Below are positions 11,744-24,800 of a stretch of 64,000 bases of DNA, in pieces. The stretch comes from Apiotrichum sp. Y4204. Lineage: Eukaryota > Basidiomycota > Tremellomycetes > Trichosporonales > Trichosporonaceae. A program made the position numbers and the translations under genes. The notes under the pieces are model-generated. The model worked only from the letters and a program-made list of their open reading frames with translations. It was not told the DNA's origin and did no database searches. Position 1 is the stretch's first letter. Every line of letters starts with the position of its first letter. The stretch is taken from assembly GCA_025531455.1 (NCBI GenBank), contig JAMYHL010000069.1:124001-188000 (forward strand), given 5' to 3'.

Positions 11744-12767
11744 ATGGTCAAGAAATCATCGTCTGCGATCAAGGACGATGTCCTCCCGCCCCTCCCATCT
11801 CGCGACCACTTTGAGCGGGCACATTTCGCTGTCCAGGCTGGCGTGTACCTCCAACAACTTGCGCCCTCCGTGAATGGACTGGCACCAGAGTCGTCGACTG
11901 CGTCCTCGTCCGCGGCATCCGCAAAAACGGACGTCGAGTCAACACAGCGTGGGCGACGCCGCCGAAAGAGGAGTACAGAAGACGCGCCGTACGCCTCGCT
12001 CGCACGAGGTCTGGGCAATATCAAGCCGTGGGCGGAGCACAATCAGGTGAAAATGTGTGTCGGCTGGGATTGGACGTGCAGATGAGTTGAAACGTAGCTC
12101 GTAGAGCGAACGCATATCGTTTCGAAGCGTCTTGAAGATATATCTGGCAGGAATGGCAGTTGACTGACACCAGTGACCCGTCTCTCAAACGCGCAATTTG
12201 CACCAAGTGCTCATCAATCCTCGTACCGGGCATCACGTCGCGTGTGCGGATACGACGTGAGTGTCGGTTTGAGCAATTGTGGGGGCTGCCGTTTCAACAT
12301 GTTAGCTACCATGTTCAAGTTCTAATTCTGCAGCTTCCAAATCGCACTTGAACACGATCCACACAACCTGCCTCCAATGTAACACGGTACGCGTGCTGCC
12401 TGCCGCACCGAGCGCAACCCCCGAAGCTGGGGTTGACGGGCCCGTACGTGCGCGCCGGCGAGCGAAGCGGCTGCGGCGCGTCGTGTTCCATGAACGGGAG
12501 GCCGTTGGCGCTGGGGAGGGTGAGGCAGAACCGAGCGAGAAGAAGGACGGTGATGGGAGCGAAGCGGTGGACGGCGAACCGAACAAGAATAACGGAACGG
12601 CAGTGTGGGTCTCCGAGGGACATGTTCTGTGGCGAGGGCGTGAGAAAGTCCATGGCTGGGGCGTGGGCATACCGCTTGTGCGTGTTGAGCGGACGGACGC
12701 AAAGCAGCAGCAGCCAAGACAGAAAGGACCCAAGCAACCCAAACCGCCCCAGCAACCGCAACCGTAG
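11744..12767 (+). CDS. RPR2: RNase P/RNase MRP protein subunit of the Rpr2/Rpp21/Snm1 family
   Basis: Exons 11744-12046, 12151-12256 and 12334-12767 give 280 aa, with introns of 104 and 77 nt. The N-terminal helix region (DHFERAHFAVQAGVYLQQL, then LARGLGNIKPWAE) and the four-cysteine zinc site are the Rpr2/Rpp21 hallmarks. The zinc pairs are CTKC (around residue 116) and CLQC (around 153), with PGITSRVRIR between them. The family binds the catalytic RNA in tRNA 5' end processing. The C-terminal ~120 residues are a low-complexity extension ending in a Lys/Gln/Pro-rich tail, longer than in yeast. From sequence alone I cannot say whether it serves RNase P (Rpr2) or RNase MRP (Snm1). It converges on KEX2, 235 bp between stops. 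Confidence 0.85.
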
Positions 12768-13002
12768 TCTTATAATTAGTACAGCAATGGAGATTGTGTC
12801 AAGGTTATGCAGGTGTAAGGAACAGGTGATCACAATTCTTGTAGGCCTTCTTGCACTTGTCAATAGCTTGAGGCGGTTCATCAAAGTTAAGAGATCCACT
12901 GAATGAAGTTGGACTGAGTGTGCGGAGTATTAAGTGAGCCACGTTCACTACACTGTACATAATGCATGTCACTAATGTCTCAAAAATGAGGTCTTGGAAG
13001 TT

Positions 13003-15923
13003 CTAGTCGCGGCGCACATCCTCGCCAGCGTCCTGCCAGCTACCGCTGCTGGTGCTGTCACCGACACGCACCAGGTCAGGCGACGAGGGCTCCTGTCCTT
13101 GCTCGTCATCGGCGTCAAACTCGACCTTAGGGTCGGCGGGCGCCAGGTCTTTCGATTCGCGTTGCCCACTACCGCTGGCGCGGTGCTCGTCATCGTCGGC
13201 GAGGAAGTCGTCATGGTACTTGAGCTCGGTCTCCTCCTCATCCTCGGAGTCGGATGGGCCGTCGCCAAACGCGTCGTACAACTCTCTGGTCTCCTCGGTA
13301 GTCTCGCGCTTGCCAGAGCCGAGACCGACCGCGCGGCGCCCACGCTCAACAATCGACATTGGCACGTCGTCCTCAGCGACCGGTGCATAGGCCCCACGGG
13401 AGGCGTCGTCGCCCGAATTGCCAAAGAGACGCGCGCGGCGACGCTGGCGGAGGAGGAAGAACGCGCCGCCACCGAGGGCAAAAATGATTACGATAAGGAA
13501 GGCTCCTGCAAGCCAAGCCGAGTGCTTGCGAAGGGTGTCAATTCCGTCGAACACACCCTCGTCCGCAGCTGGATGCGTGTCCACCTTGCTACTGGAGGTA
13601 GCGGCCGGGCTTGTCTTGAGCGATTCCGGAAGCTCGCCACCGTGCACAGACGGGAGAAGGGCGGTGGGCTTGGGCTTTTGCGGAATCTTCATGGTTTCAG
13701 TGGGTTGCGGGTGGGAGCCCACAATCTCCTGGTCGGGTTCACCTTCGACGGCCGGGTGCCAGATCCGCACGTTGTTCTCGTCTTCAACTTCACCCCAAAG
13801 TTGGAGCGACCAGCTCTTGAACCGGCCAGTGCGTCCAGGGTGGCTGGCATCGCTGACGGTGAGCTCCCAAGTTCCGAGGGGGTTCTCCTCCCTAAACGTC
13901 AGCTTGTGCCTCTCCTCTTTAAGAATCCTCCAGAACTTACCAGTGCTTCAGAGTCATAAACTTCCATCCGTTAAAGCCGGTTTCGGCCTCATCAGAGGGT
14001 CGTGGCTCGGCGAGAACGGACTCAATGCCGTTGGGAGAACGAAGGGATACGCGAATGTCACCACGTCGCTGGTGATCGATCCAGACACGGACAGTCACGT
14101 GCTCGAGGCGAGCCAGGTTGGCGTCCTTGAGCATCTGCTCGGTAACCTCAAACGAAGAGCTGACGCCTTCCTCGGTGATAAACGAGCCAAGCCGAAGCTC
14201 AAAGTTGTCCTCCTCGGCGCTGTCCCCAATGTTTTCATCACGCTTGGCGCCCTCGGTCTTGTTTGTCGACGGCCGTTCCGGTGCGTCGGTGTACGGAAGG
14301 GTCTGGGCAGGCGCCGCGAACCAGGCTTGGGGCTTCACGAGCTTCCAGGTACGCGCGGCCTCGACAAACTTGCCAGCATCGATGCGACCGTAGCCATCTG
14401 GCGCGTTAGAACATTCTAGTCGCGAGCCTGAACGCACATTTGTAACTATACTTGCGGCCCGCGGCGGTGGCATCCCAGCCATTGTCCTCGGGGTGGAGCA
14501 TCACTGCAGTGTTGACAGCAATATACTGGACATCACGCCACGAGAGCTCGGGGCGGACTTGAAGAGCGAGAGCAAGGACCCCCGCCATGAGTGGTGCCGC
14601 GGCTGAGGTGCCACCGTGGTTGCTGGCGCACTTGCCGCCGATATCCGTCGTATGCTTGTTGTTAGTTGGTAATGTCTTATAGCGACTCACAATATAGTCG
14701 CCGGAGCCTGAGGAGGGAGCAACAAGCATCATGGCAGAGCATCTCTCGGAATAGAAGGGGTGGCGGCCAGTGTGGTCGATAGCACCGATAGTGAGGCTGA
14801 AGATGGAGTTTGTGTATCCGTCAAAGTTGCACTGGTCGCCGTATCCTCCACCGTTGCCGGCTGCGAACACGAAGAGCGAGCCCTTGCCGTCACGACCCTT
14901 CTGGACACCGTTGACCATCGACTTGAGAATGAGGCCATCCGGTGCTTCCATACTCTTGCCATCATCAGGGGGTCCCCAGGAGCATGAGAAGATGTGGTTC
15001 TCCTGATACTTGTAGTTGAGAGCCGCGGCTTCATCGGCGTTGGTGATCGGTCCGGACAGAATGCGCACACCAGCGACGCCAGCGTTGTATGCGACACCAA
15101 CACCACACACGTCGTTGGCTACGGCCGCAATTTCACCCGCGCAACGTGTCCCGTGCTGGTCATCGGCAAGTCGGGGAGCGGGTGACGGGTCGTGGTCGTT
15201 GAAGTCCCAGGATCCGTCTGCAAAGTAGTTGTCCTTCAGGTCCTTGTGCTCCATATCCAAGCCATCGTCCACTACGACGACATTAACGCCCTTGCCGGTG
15301 ACTCCGTCCTCCCACAGCTTCGTGACATTGAGCTCCCACTCCTTGTTAACCTGATTGGCAAAGTGCCATTGTTTGGGTAGGAGCGGGTCGTGAAGGCCAA
15401 CAACGTTCTGAATAAAGCGAAGTTCGGTGTCGTCGCGCGGCTCCTCGAAGACCTCGTCGTCCTTGACAAAGGGTCCCCGGCGTGACCGCCGAGGCGACGG
15501 GGGCGGGTACTGGCGCTTGGTGCGTCGTTTTGGCTCCAAAAGTTCTAGACCCCGCATTGTCGGCAAGCCGAGGGAACGCGCAGTAAGGTCGCCTTTGCTG
15601 CGGCGCAGTTGCTGATACCGAGCTACGACAGGGTCGACACCTCCAAGGCTCCGTTCGGAGATGGCGCCAGACTCACGGCGAACGAGCCAATGGCCCGCCA
15701 GCTCACCGAGCGGCTCAACGACCTCTACACCAAGGGCTCGTGCTGCCTGCTCGGCAGCGCTGCCATCGGCCGACTCTGGCAGCTCGAGGGCATAATACGT
15801 ATGTGTTGCAAAGGAGCGCGGTTTTGGGGTACGAAAGGTTGATGGCGATGAGCCGGATGCGGCTGACGATGCCGACGCTGACGACAACAATAAGAGCGGT
15901 ATAAGTGCTGGTGATAGCAACAT
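13003..15923 (-). CDS. KEX2: Kexin, Golgi subtilisin-like prohormone-processing protease
   Basis: Exons in transcript order are 15923-14691, 14654-14438, 14397-13941 and 13891-13003, giving 931 aa, with introns of 36, 40 and 49 nt. A hydrophobic signal peptide (about 1-22) precedes a prodomain with dibasic clusters near 132-150 that suit self-cleavage. The S8 catalytic set is clear: Asp219 in VVDDGLD, His257 in DQHGTRCAGE, oxyanion Asn357 in AAGNGG and Ser428 in GGTSAAAPL. A P/homo-B domain follows (conserved GTWELTVSD near 642). A Ser/Pro stalk leads to one membrane span (about 760-783) and an acidic cytosolic tail of about 145 residues that probably carries Golgi retrieval signals. Kexin cleaves after Lys-Arg/Arg-Arg in secreted precursors, including cell-wall proteins. 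Confidence 0.96.
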
Positions 15924-16935
15924 GGTGACCGTGTCGTGCGATGGAAGTGTGTGTGTTGTTGAGAGAGATTGATCGAGTACGACCTAGATTTCAGAGTGTC
16001 GTCGTGGTGGTAGCTGAGACCGGAATATTGTGGCAACAGCCAAAGCCACAAAGATCAGCACGGTCAGTGAGCATCACCAGAGCAAGGGACACGGCGACGG
16101 GGCGTACGGCGGGTGCGCGGGCCGGCCCGCGTCAGGGGTGCACAGCTCTGTGTGGGGTGGCGTAAAAACCTAATGAACCTAATCACAAGGCCGTTAAGCC
16201 CCTCATAGCCGGAATCAAAACCGTAGGCGGTCCTATTAGCCCTGATTAGCATTGATAATAATTAGACCAAGATGTCGTCGATGCATTCACTCATAGTCAT
16301 CGTCGATCCGCCATTGCTGTGCGACCGTTTGTATAGCCATGCTGTTTCCGTTGAACAGACTTCAACCTTACTTGCTCCTTTGCATCGTCCGGCGGAACGC
16401 GGAACACCAACTCACTCGCAGCATGAGCTAGAAGCACAGTGTCTTGGCGGGTGCAGTGCCGTGTCTGACCGGCGGAGGTCTGGGAACATAACGTCTTGTG
16501 CTCATGCAACTCTTGTGCTCTTGCAGCGTTAGTGAATTGGTGAGGATCCTGGTGTGGATTCTTGGGGCCCCTCATCCCATTGGATCGTCCTTTGGCTGAT
16601 CGCCTGCGTGGTCCGCTTCTCGTTCATTTGAATCCAGTCTACTAACTAATTTTATTCACGATTGACAGTATTAAAGCTTTGCAGATTAAAGCTTTGCAGG
16701 TAAAAGCTTACTTTATGTAAATACACGTGGAACTCATGTGAATCTTGTGCCACACCTTTATTGCCGGAATGACCGGCAGTGGGATGGCCCCTTTGTGTGT
16801 CATGGATTCTTCCTGTTTTCGCCACCTAAAGCATCGACGAACAGGGCACATGTTGTGTAATGTGCAGCAGCGGCCGAGTATCCACAACTCATCGCATTAG
16901 CATCAATAACAGCACCAGCTTCATCATCATCAACC
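15924..16935. other. Divergent promoter region between KEX2 and PRP45
   Basis: I see no gene. A short AT-rich repeat of ttaaagctttgcag occurs 2.5 times at 16671-16709, close to the PRP45 side. The rest is unremarkable. Confidence 0.55.
16671..16709. repeat. Short direct repeat (ttaaagctttgcag), 2.5 copies
   Basis: Copies start near 16671 and 16686, with a partial copy (taaaagctt) near 16701. Each contains a HindIII palindrome aagctt. It lies about 230 bp upstream of the PRP45 start codon. Confidence 0.6.
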
Positions 16936-18850
16936 ATGGCTGCTCTTGCCCGGTATGTGTTACAGGAGTATGCGTATTGTGCCCTTGCTGATCAAGCTCC
17001 AGTGCTCTCCCGCTCCCGGTGCACCGCACGGTCGAAGAGGTTGACGAGGGACCAACTCTCCCAGCTACGCCGTCGGTGGTAATCCCAGCGTACGGCAAGC
17101 GCAAGGGATGGAAGCCCAAGTCCGAGGCAGAGTTTGGTGGTGGTGGAGCGTATCCTGAGGTATGTCTGGTGCAAGAGCTAGAGGACAGGAGCTGATCCAC
17201 CCAGTGTCATGTCGCTCAATACCCCCTCGACATGGGTCGTAAGAAGGTAAGCTTTGGCTTTGCGCGACTTCGCTGACAGCCAGGCTTCTGCTGGAAACAC
17301 TCTTGCCCTTCAGGTGGACGCCGAGGGAAAGGTGCGGTATGACGCCGTCGCGCACCATGGTCGCGCGTCTGGAACGAAGGTGCAGTCGAGCTTCAAAGGT
17401 GAGTCACTGCATTCGCATGAGGAAACTGACAACAGACCTTGTTCCTCTGGCAAATCGCACTGATATGACGGATGCCGACCGCGAGATGATGCGGCCCGAT
17501 GATGAAGTCGTGAATGAGACGACTGAGCGCACGCGTCTTGCTCTGGAGCGCATTACCCACGGCAAGATCAAGGCTGCTCAGCCCAAACATGTGCCAAAGT
17601 CGAACAGCGACGCAACGTACATCCGCTACACCCCTGCCAACCAAGGCGCCGAGAGCCAGCAGAGGATCATCCGAATGACAGAAGTCCAAGAGGACCCCCT
17701 CGAGCCCGCCCGCTTCAAGCACAAGAAGATTCCTCGTGGTCCCGCTGAGCCGCCACCGCCCGTCATGCACTCTCCGCCCCGTGCTGTTACGGCCCAGGAA
17801 CAGAAGGACTGGATGATCCCTCCCTGCATCTCCAACTGGAAGAACAACAAGGGATACACCATCTCGCTTGACAAGCGTCTCGCTGCTGATGGTCGCGGAC
17901 TCCAGGATGTACACATCAACGATAACTTTGCTAAGTTCTCCGAGGCACTTTACGTCGCCGACCGCCACGCTCGAGAGGAGGTTCGCGCGCGTGCGCAAAT
18001 GCAGCAGATGCTTGCGCAGAAGGAGAAGACCCAGAAGGAGGAGAACCTGCGCCTCATGGCACAGAAGGCGCGGGAGGAGCGGGTTGGTGGTCCGTCACGT
18101 TCAAGCGAGGCTCCCAAGCAGCTGGGCGTAGCCCTCGGCGGATACGACAGCGACAGTGGCAGCGGCAGCGGTAGCGAGGCCAGCTCCGATGAGGAGGACT
18201 CCGACGATGAGGACGCCATCCGCGAGCGTGAGGAGGTTCGTCGGGAGAAGCGGCAGGAGCGCGAGAAGGAGATGCGGATGTCCAACATGGGCACAGAGAT
18301 GCGTGCCAAGATCATCGCACGCGAGGCGAACCGCGACATATCCGAGAAGATTGCTCTTGGCCTCGCAAAACCGACAGCCAACAAGGAGACATTGCTGGAC
18401 TCACGGTTGTTCAACCGCGAGCAGCTTTCAACTGGGTTTGGCGGCGACGACAGCTACAACACGTACGACAAGCCGCTTTTCGCAGGCTCTTCGGCAGCAG
18501 CGGCCATCTACCGCCCGATGGGGAACAGCGGCAACGACGAGGCTTATGGTGGTGGTACCGAGGAGGGTATCAAGGAGGAACTGTCCAAAGACCGCTTTGC
18601 GCTTGGTACGCGTGGGTTCGAAGGTGCCGACAGCAATGAAGTCCGCACCGGTCCTGTTCAGTTCGAGAAAGAGCAGATTCTTTCCCTTGACGGCTCGTCC
18701 GATCCGTTTGGTGTTGAGCAGTTCCTCAGCGCGGCCAAGCGCGGCGGTAAACGCGCTGCTGACCAAGAGTAAGTTGTTCATTGACGAGAAGATCATGTGT
18801 TGACGAGCAGCACCGACGCTCGCAAGCGCCAGCGCGAGGACGACGACTAG
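16936..18850 (+). CDS. PRP45: Pre-mRNA splicing factor Prp45/SNW1 (SKIP)
   Basis: Exons 16936-16952, 16997-17159, 17205-17246, 17284-17398, 17436-18768 and 18811-18850 code for 569 aa, with introns of 37-45 nt. The hallmark SNWKNNKGYTISLDKRLAADGR segment falls near residues 235-260, and the N-terminal PLPVHRTVEEVDEGP and central EPARFKHKKIPRGPAEPPPPV motifs also match SNW proteins. The protein is a scaffold of the activated spliceosome and NineTeen-related complex. The C-terminal half is a charged coiled coil with an acidic Ser/Asp/Gly patch. The first exon has only 17 coding nt, and the last 13 residues (TDARKRQREDDD) come from a 40-nt exon. Without that last splice the frame would stop at once after GlnGlu. 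Confidence 0.95.
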
Positions 18851-21800
18851 ATGTGTCGTGTATGTCAGGAGATATGCGACTTCAATCCAGATTCATACGC
18901 GTAAACTTATTGGGCCACCCATGAGCGCGGTTGAGAGGCTGGAACGTCTACCGCGACGTGTGCTTCGGACCGCGAGACTCATTCCCCGTCTGCTACCCAT
19001 CTGTGGACTGTCATTATCGCTGGAAGTGATCGCCATTCCTCCCCTCGGTTACGTTCTGCATCCCGCAACAATAGACTTGACATCGATGTATCGTTGGTTG
19101 TACTATGAGATTGGTGAGACGTACTTGTTGCGTGGGCTATTATACCTGATGCTAGTCAAGCAAACTCACGACAGACAAACTTCAAGCGAGGGAACACAAT
19201 ACATACTCACTGCACCGGCAACGGGATGGGACCATATTAAACCGGCCCCACACCCTCACATCCAGATAACACAGCCGGCGTAATGTCGAGAGCTCGAGAG
19301 AGCTTGGGAGAGCGCACTTGCTCGCGTGACGATGATACTGTTGACTGAACTAGCGAAGTGGCATTTACAATTGGACGACCAGAATTGATCTTGACAACTA
19401 TTGTCCGCCACCGCATTCTCTGCTACCGTCTCAGTTACTCAGGCTTGCACAGCGGGGATGGTCCATGGTAGGGACAACTCCGCACCCCAATGTTCACCCT
19501 TGCTGCGCCATCGAAGTGTAGGAATCGACATCTGCGGCCCGCTGGCCGCAGGGAGCATCCCCATGCCGGTGATGAGGCTTGTAGTGTCGTGCCCATCACG
19601 CAAGCTGCGCACAAGCCACCAGCTCGACCACATAGCGTGGCTCTTGCTTCTGGCATCTATCTTGCGATTTCTGGCCTCGGCCCGCACAACTCCACGTGCT
19701 CCCATATCTGTGTTGCATGTGTTGTGTGATGATGCATACCGTATTCGGTATCTGTCAAACTGCTCCACACTTTGCGATTGCTCCACTTCCAAACATCTGC
19801 ACCAACGATAACGACGACTTCCACCACGTGCCCTCATGCTCGGCAAGCTCCACAAGCTTGAGAGTCTATGCACTACTCGGGTCTGATCCCGTGCGAGAGT
19901 GGTGCTCGATGCTCCACTGCGCGCGCGGTTGTGGTGGTCTCCAGGAACGAGACAGGAACACCGCAGGCACAGACGCGGGTCACCGGAGCGCGGTGGCACC
20001 GAGCCAGAAGTCGGCCACCTGATGGTTTACGACTAAGCTGGCAAGCAGACATAGGCACCGTCGTTAGTGCTCGACGACGAAACACCTAACAACACTAGGC
20101 TGCACCGAGACGGATACCGGGTCAACGTCATACGCGGAGATCTGGCCACCAGCTCCAGTCGCGGGGTCAAGTGATCGTCCTTGGCTCCGCTCCACTAGTC
20201 GTCGGCGCGTTCCACGACGTTGCACTTGGCGTAGACGGGCCAGGCCATGAATTCCGCAGTCTGGACTCATCGCCTTCTTACTGGCTGTCGCGCGCAGCTT
20301 GTTGGCCATCAAGGTTTGACGGATCGCCAAATGAACGCGTATCTGTGGGAGGCAGTGTACATTGGACGTTGCAATTCCTTGTATGACTCGATTCGCGACG
20401 CGCCGCAATCGAGAACTCTGCTGTGAGATTCGGTGACTGGGAGCCGAGGTTTAATCTCGGCGATTGCGAGAAACGATCTAGCCAGTGGCAAACAACGTCG
20501 AACGCGGAGAGATTCTGGTGATCTGGTGAGGACGTAGCAGTCAGGTACCTGTACAACATTAAGAGCACTGTTTGGCTGAGACAAGCGACTGCTCCGCAGC
20601 GTTGCTCCGAACCGTCGACCAACAGAGTCCCATTGGAGGACGCCACGCACTAGCAGGGGCCGGCGATCCGGCGAACACGACACGAGAGATACCGGAGCGA
20701 TATCTCAGCAACATCTCAGAGCCCAAACGACTCTTCGTAGGACGGGAGCGCACATGCGCACATGGAACACACTCTTGAAGTGTCGCAAGACATGCGACTG
20801 GGGAAGCGATACCGGCCTGCTCCCGGCGGCCGCGACGGGCCGCCCGGAATCGCAAGGGGACGTGTCTCGTGCAGTCACAGGGCAGTTCGTGTCCGACGAT
20901 CTAACAGGGCGGTGGGAGGGGCCGGAAACGCGACTGCGGCGTGACGGCGTCGGTAACCTTCCTGAATTCAGAGATCCATACAAGGTTGAGACAGCTGCAC
21001 GAACGCGTTGACATGCTGCGCACTGGCGGATGACACGTAGACATCGTCAAACCACGTAAACACTGGCTTTCATATCTCGCTTTGCACTCGCGAGGGGTGA
21101 CGCGAATTGCTACCTTGGGTATGCGGTCTCGGCATCAAACGTTGACGCGATGTTCCCTTGGGAGCAATCCTCCCGATCTAGCATCTACACAAACCGGGCG
21201 TTGCGGGGTGGATTGGGTTCCGTCCCGTTCCTGCCCGATGCGGATGGCTGTGGTCGTCATGCAGTAGTTGTGGTGGTACACGGGGATGTGCTCTATATTG
21301 TACAGGCAGTGATGAGCAACTGTTATTTGTTGTCGACCAACTGAGCCTGCTCACTGTATGCATGGCAGCGCCCGGCATGGTTCACAATCTGTGCAGTACG
21401 TGAAGCAGATGCCACAGTCTGGGTGTGGGCATCCGGCGAGGCACGACGTATCACGTTGACAGGCACTGCAGATCATGAAGGGAACGCCACTGCAGATCAT
21501 CAGGAGTCGCTATGCCTGGAACGGGAACACAAAGTGCCCCTAGGCGCCGCTACACAGATCAGCAGAGATTGTCCGATCAAGCCCTAGTGCCGGATCAGCG
21601 CTAGTTGCACTAGTCCAGAGGCCCAGAACTTGCGTAACTCGTGAGACCACGTATCGCGTGCATGTCGCGCATCCACAGATGTGCACCAAGTGTGTGTCAT
21701 CCTCTCAGGTTGAGGCTCCAGGCGGAGGTCGAACGACTCACTTCCGACGGAAGGCACGACCCGATGAAGCGCGCCAATCGCGCCACTGACGCAGGGCGCT

Positions 21801-24800
21801 TCACGGATCGGCAAATTGGCGTATACGGAACAACGTCTCTACGTTGATCTGCATGCGTAAGTCCATCAAATGCCGCATTCTATCCAAGGATCCAAGGATG
21901 AGCAGCGTGATGATGTCCCCATAAAGAAAGGGCCACGGGGAGGTTCCCACATACCTGACGCGTTGGACAACAGCCAGCATGGACCGCCACTGTGTAAAAT
22001 GGTCTGAACGCGGTGATCAACGGCACGGTCGTAAAGTGGTCCCAGGGGCCAGGATACCGAGGTCAACATGAAGCTGGCGTCACTCACTTGCACACTCGGC
22101 ACTCCGCACCCCCCCACCCCTATTTTGATACCCGCATGACCCCGGCCGCAGGCCCGCAGTGTATGTCCCTGAAGAACAATAGAACATACAATAAACCGAA
22201 AGCTGAGCTAGTTGCCACCCCTGTGGTTGGAGAGTGCAAGTCCCTGAGATATCACGGCAGCCAACCCAACCCCCAGGGGCAACAGACTAGGCCGACCGTT
22301 GATTTGGACAGTCACTCGCTGGGCAGAACGTCGAAGGGTTGCAAGTGGGCAATCCTTGAAGCATCCACGGATAAATGCAAAAGTGTGTAGTGCGCAGTGG
22401 CATTGTTGTAGTTCTGCCTTGAGTTCTTGCTGTTCCGATGCCCTCCTGGCCGGGTCGAGTTTGGGGATCAACCATGCCATGACCACGAACGCCACTGATG
22501 CTCGTGGCATCGCCACTCGGGACCAGTGCGGGACGAGCGAGGGTACGTGGTTGTCCGACGCAGTCCGCGTATCTAGATGTTTACGACGCCGTCTCACCGT
22601 GGAGTCATGACTGCGTCTTGCGGGACTGGCGACCAACTGCGTCGAGCCAAGCTGTTGGAGCCCAACGCCACGACCGCCTTATCCAATCATGGCGAAACAT
22701 TCAAGTTTATCTTCTCCTCCACCGCTCGGATTGCGGGTCTCCGAGTCTCCGAGCTTATGAACTAAAGCTTTCTTGTTGCTCACGTGCTGCTTTCTGATAC
22801 GGCAAGCGTGACATTGATGAGGTTGGACGAATGACGCCACGGAGTCCGGGGCCCACCGGCGACCAATCCTTGGAGGTCAAGGCCTTTATGGTCACCGTTT
22901 TCGGCTATTCGACTGCTTGACCGGGCAATTATTGTGCGGCGGTAGATGCCGCCGGCAACGCAGAGTTTGGATCTGGGCCTATCTAGGGTCTGGTGAATTG
23001 TGGGTCGCCCGAACGGCTAGCAAGAGCAACACTGAACACTGTGCGGCAACACGGCAACTCGCAGATCCACTAGCGGGCGGGGGTCAAGGGTCGGCGGGAT
23101 GTATGGTTCAGCTACTGGTAAGCCGGGCAGGGTCTCGGGTCAATCGGGTTGCTACATACTACCTGGCATGGTTTGGAGGCAGGTGTGTCCGCATATCACC
23201 GTGGTGCCTTGAGTGCCTCGACACTTCGGATCCACCGAGAAGAACCGAGACCTCAAGATCCACAGGGTGCGGAGTCGACCGAGGTCATCGGCGTGACATG
23301 CCGATCAAACAACATCGCGACCGTGTTCCGGCTCTGAGCCTTGCTGACAACAGCCAGTGCCCACAACTGCGTGCGGGGCCCTCACAGTGTCCCAGTTCCT
23401 GTTCCTATTCCTGTCAGCTGCCAGACACTAGATGTCACTTGTCATTTAGGTACATGTTCCAAGTTCTAGGGGTCATCACATTACACACAGCAAGTGTGCA
23501 AGGCCCAGAGCGAGATGAAAATGTTGCGGGGATTGGAACAACAACACGTACTGTACTTCTGTTTGAGATTATCCTGCCCCGAAAGGCTTCCAATGCTCCC
23601 CGAGCCGCTTCCAGCGAAAAGCAACTTGTCCATGTGGTGCCATAACCTACGACGCAATTTCGCGTTCCAGACCACGGCAGCCACAGCCAAACAAAAGGTT
23701 TTTGTGGTCGGAGTGTCGTCATTCATCCGTCATCGCGTCGTGCCTCCTGTACGTTGCAAACGAGTGCCACCAAAGTACGAGTTGTCCCAAGTGTCCAGCG
23801 CTATGCGGGAGTAGGACATGAGAGCCTTCCCCTAACCCCTGATCCCTTGATGGTCCTATGAGCATGTGAGAAGCATTTGCAGAGCACTGAATGTGAGGAG
23901 GAACCCTCGTGTGCTTCCGCTAAGGCATTAAATAACGGCATCATCCTGCCTGTGCGTTGCGGCTGGTCGTCGTTGAAGCAAATAGCAGACACCAGCTACA
24001 TCACTTTTCTTCCCTACACATTTCCTGTTCATCAGATCAGCTGCGTTTGGCGTATTTTGCCATCACTGCCGAGTGAGCTGAGCGATTGTGACATCGGCCG
24101 CCTCAGATCTGGCGGGACATGCTGCACGTAGCGTTTGTCACTTGGCTGGTCAGCGAACTAAACTGACGTTGTGCCTCTTGGTAGGCAATCCTTACACCTG
24201 TGGCCATGGCGCGTGTAGTACAACCTCCTCGCGACCGTTATCAAATATGAGGCGTACAGATGCGAATATTCCAGAGGGATATGACAGCAAAAGTGAAACT
24301 GTACCAAGAGCTGGGAAGAGTTACACGGTTCAGCCAGGCCCACCGGGTTCCTCGAGGGAAATCCAGGAAGTCGCAAAGCAAGTCCCCTATGAATCACGCC
24401 AGTTGAGACATCGGGAGTCACTCCGGGTATATTGTTGGAGCTCGACCATTCTGCAGTACTGAAGCAGTCGCGAAGCGGAACCACTCCTTGCAGCTTCGGA
24501 TCTGCCGCTTTGACCGAATGCAGGCGCGGCTCAAGCGAAAACAATGCAAAACCGAATCTGGTGCCCTCTGTTTCGGCCATTTCTGGGAGCAACAACCAAG
24601 AGTAGCACAACAGGGTATATGCATGGTGGAACTGAGGGCGCGGAGTGTTACGGACCCGACCACGGGAACCGAGACCCGTTGACGGGCATTTCTCCTGCTG
24701 TCGCAAAACCGTCACCACCGCATAACAACAGTGGTCCAAGCGACACAGGTTGTGGACTGCGAGGCGGTCAGATGAGGGGTCAGCGTCACACAGGCTCAGT

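Noticed and set aside
22917..23645. 242-residue plus-strand frame in the gene desert
   Set aside because: Arg/Ser/Cys-rich without domain pattern; consistent with chance in GC-rich DNA.
24158..24739. 193-residue minus-strand frame in the gene desert
   Set aside because: No recognisable motif, no convincing splice partners, and composition like its surroundings.
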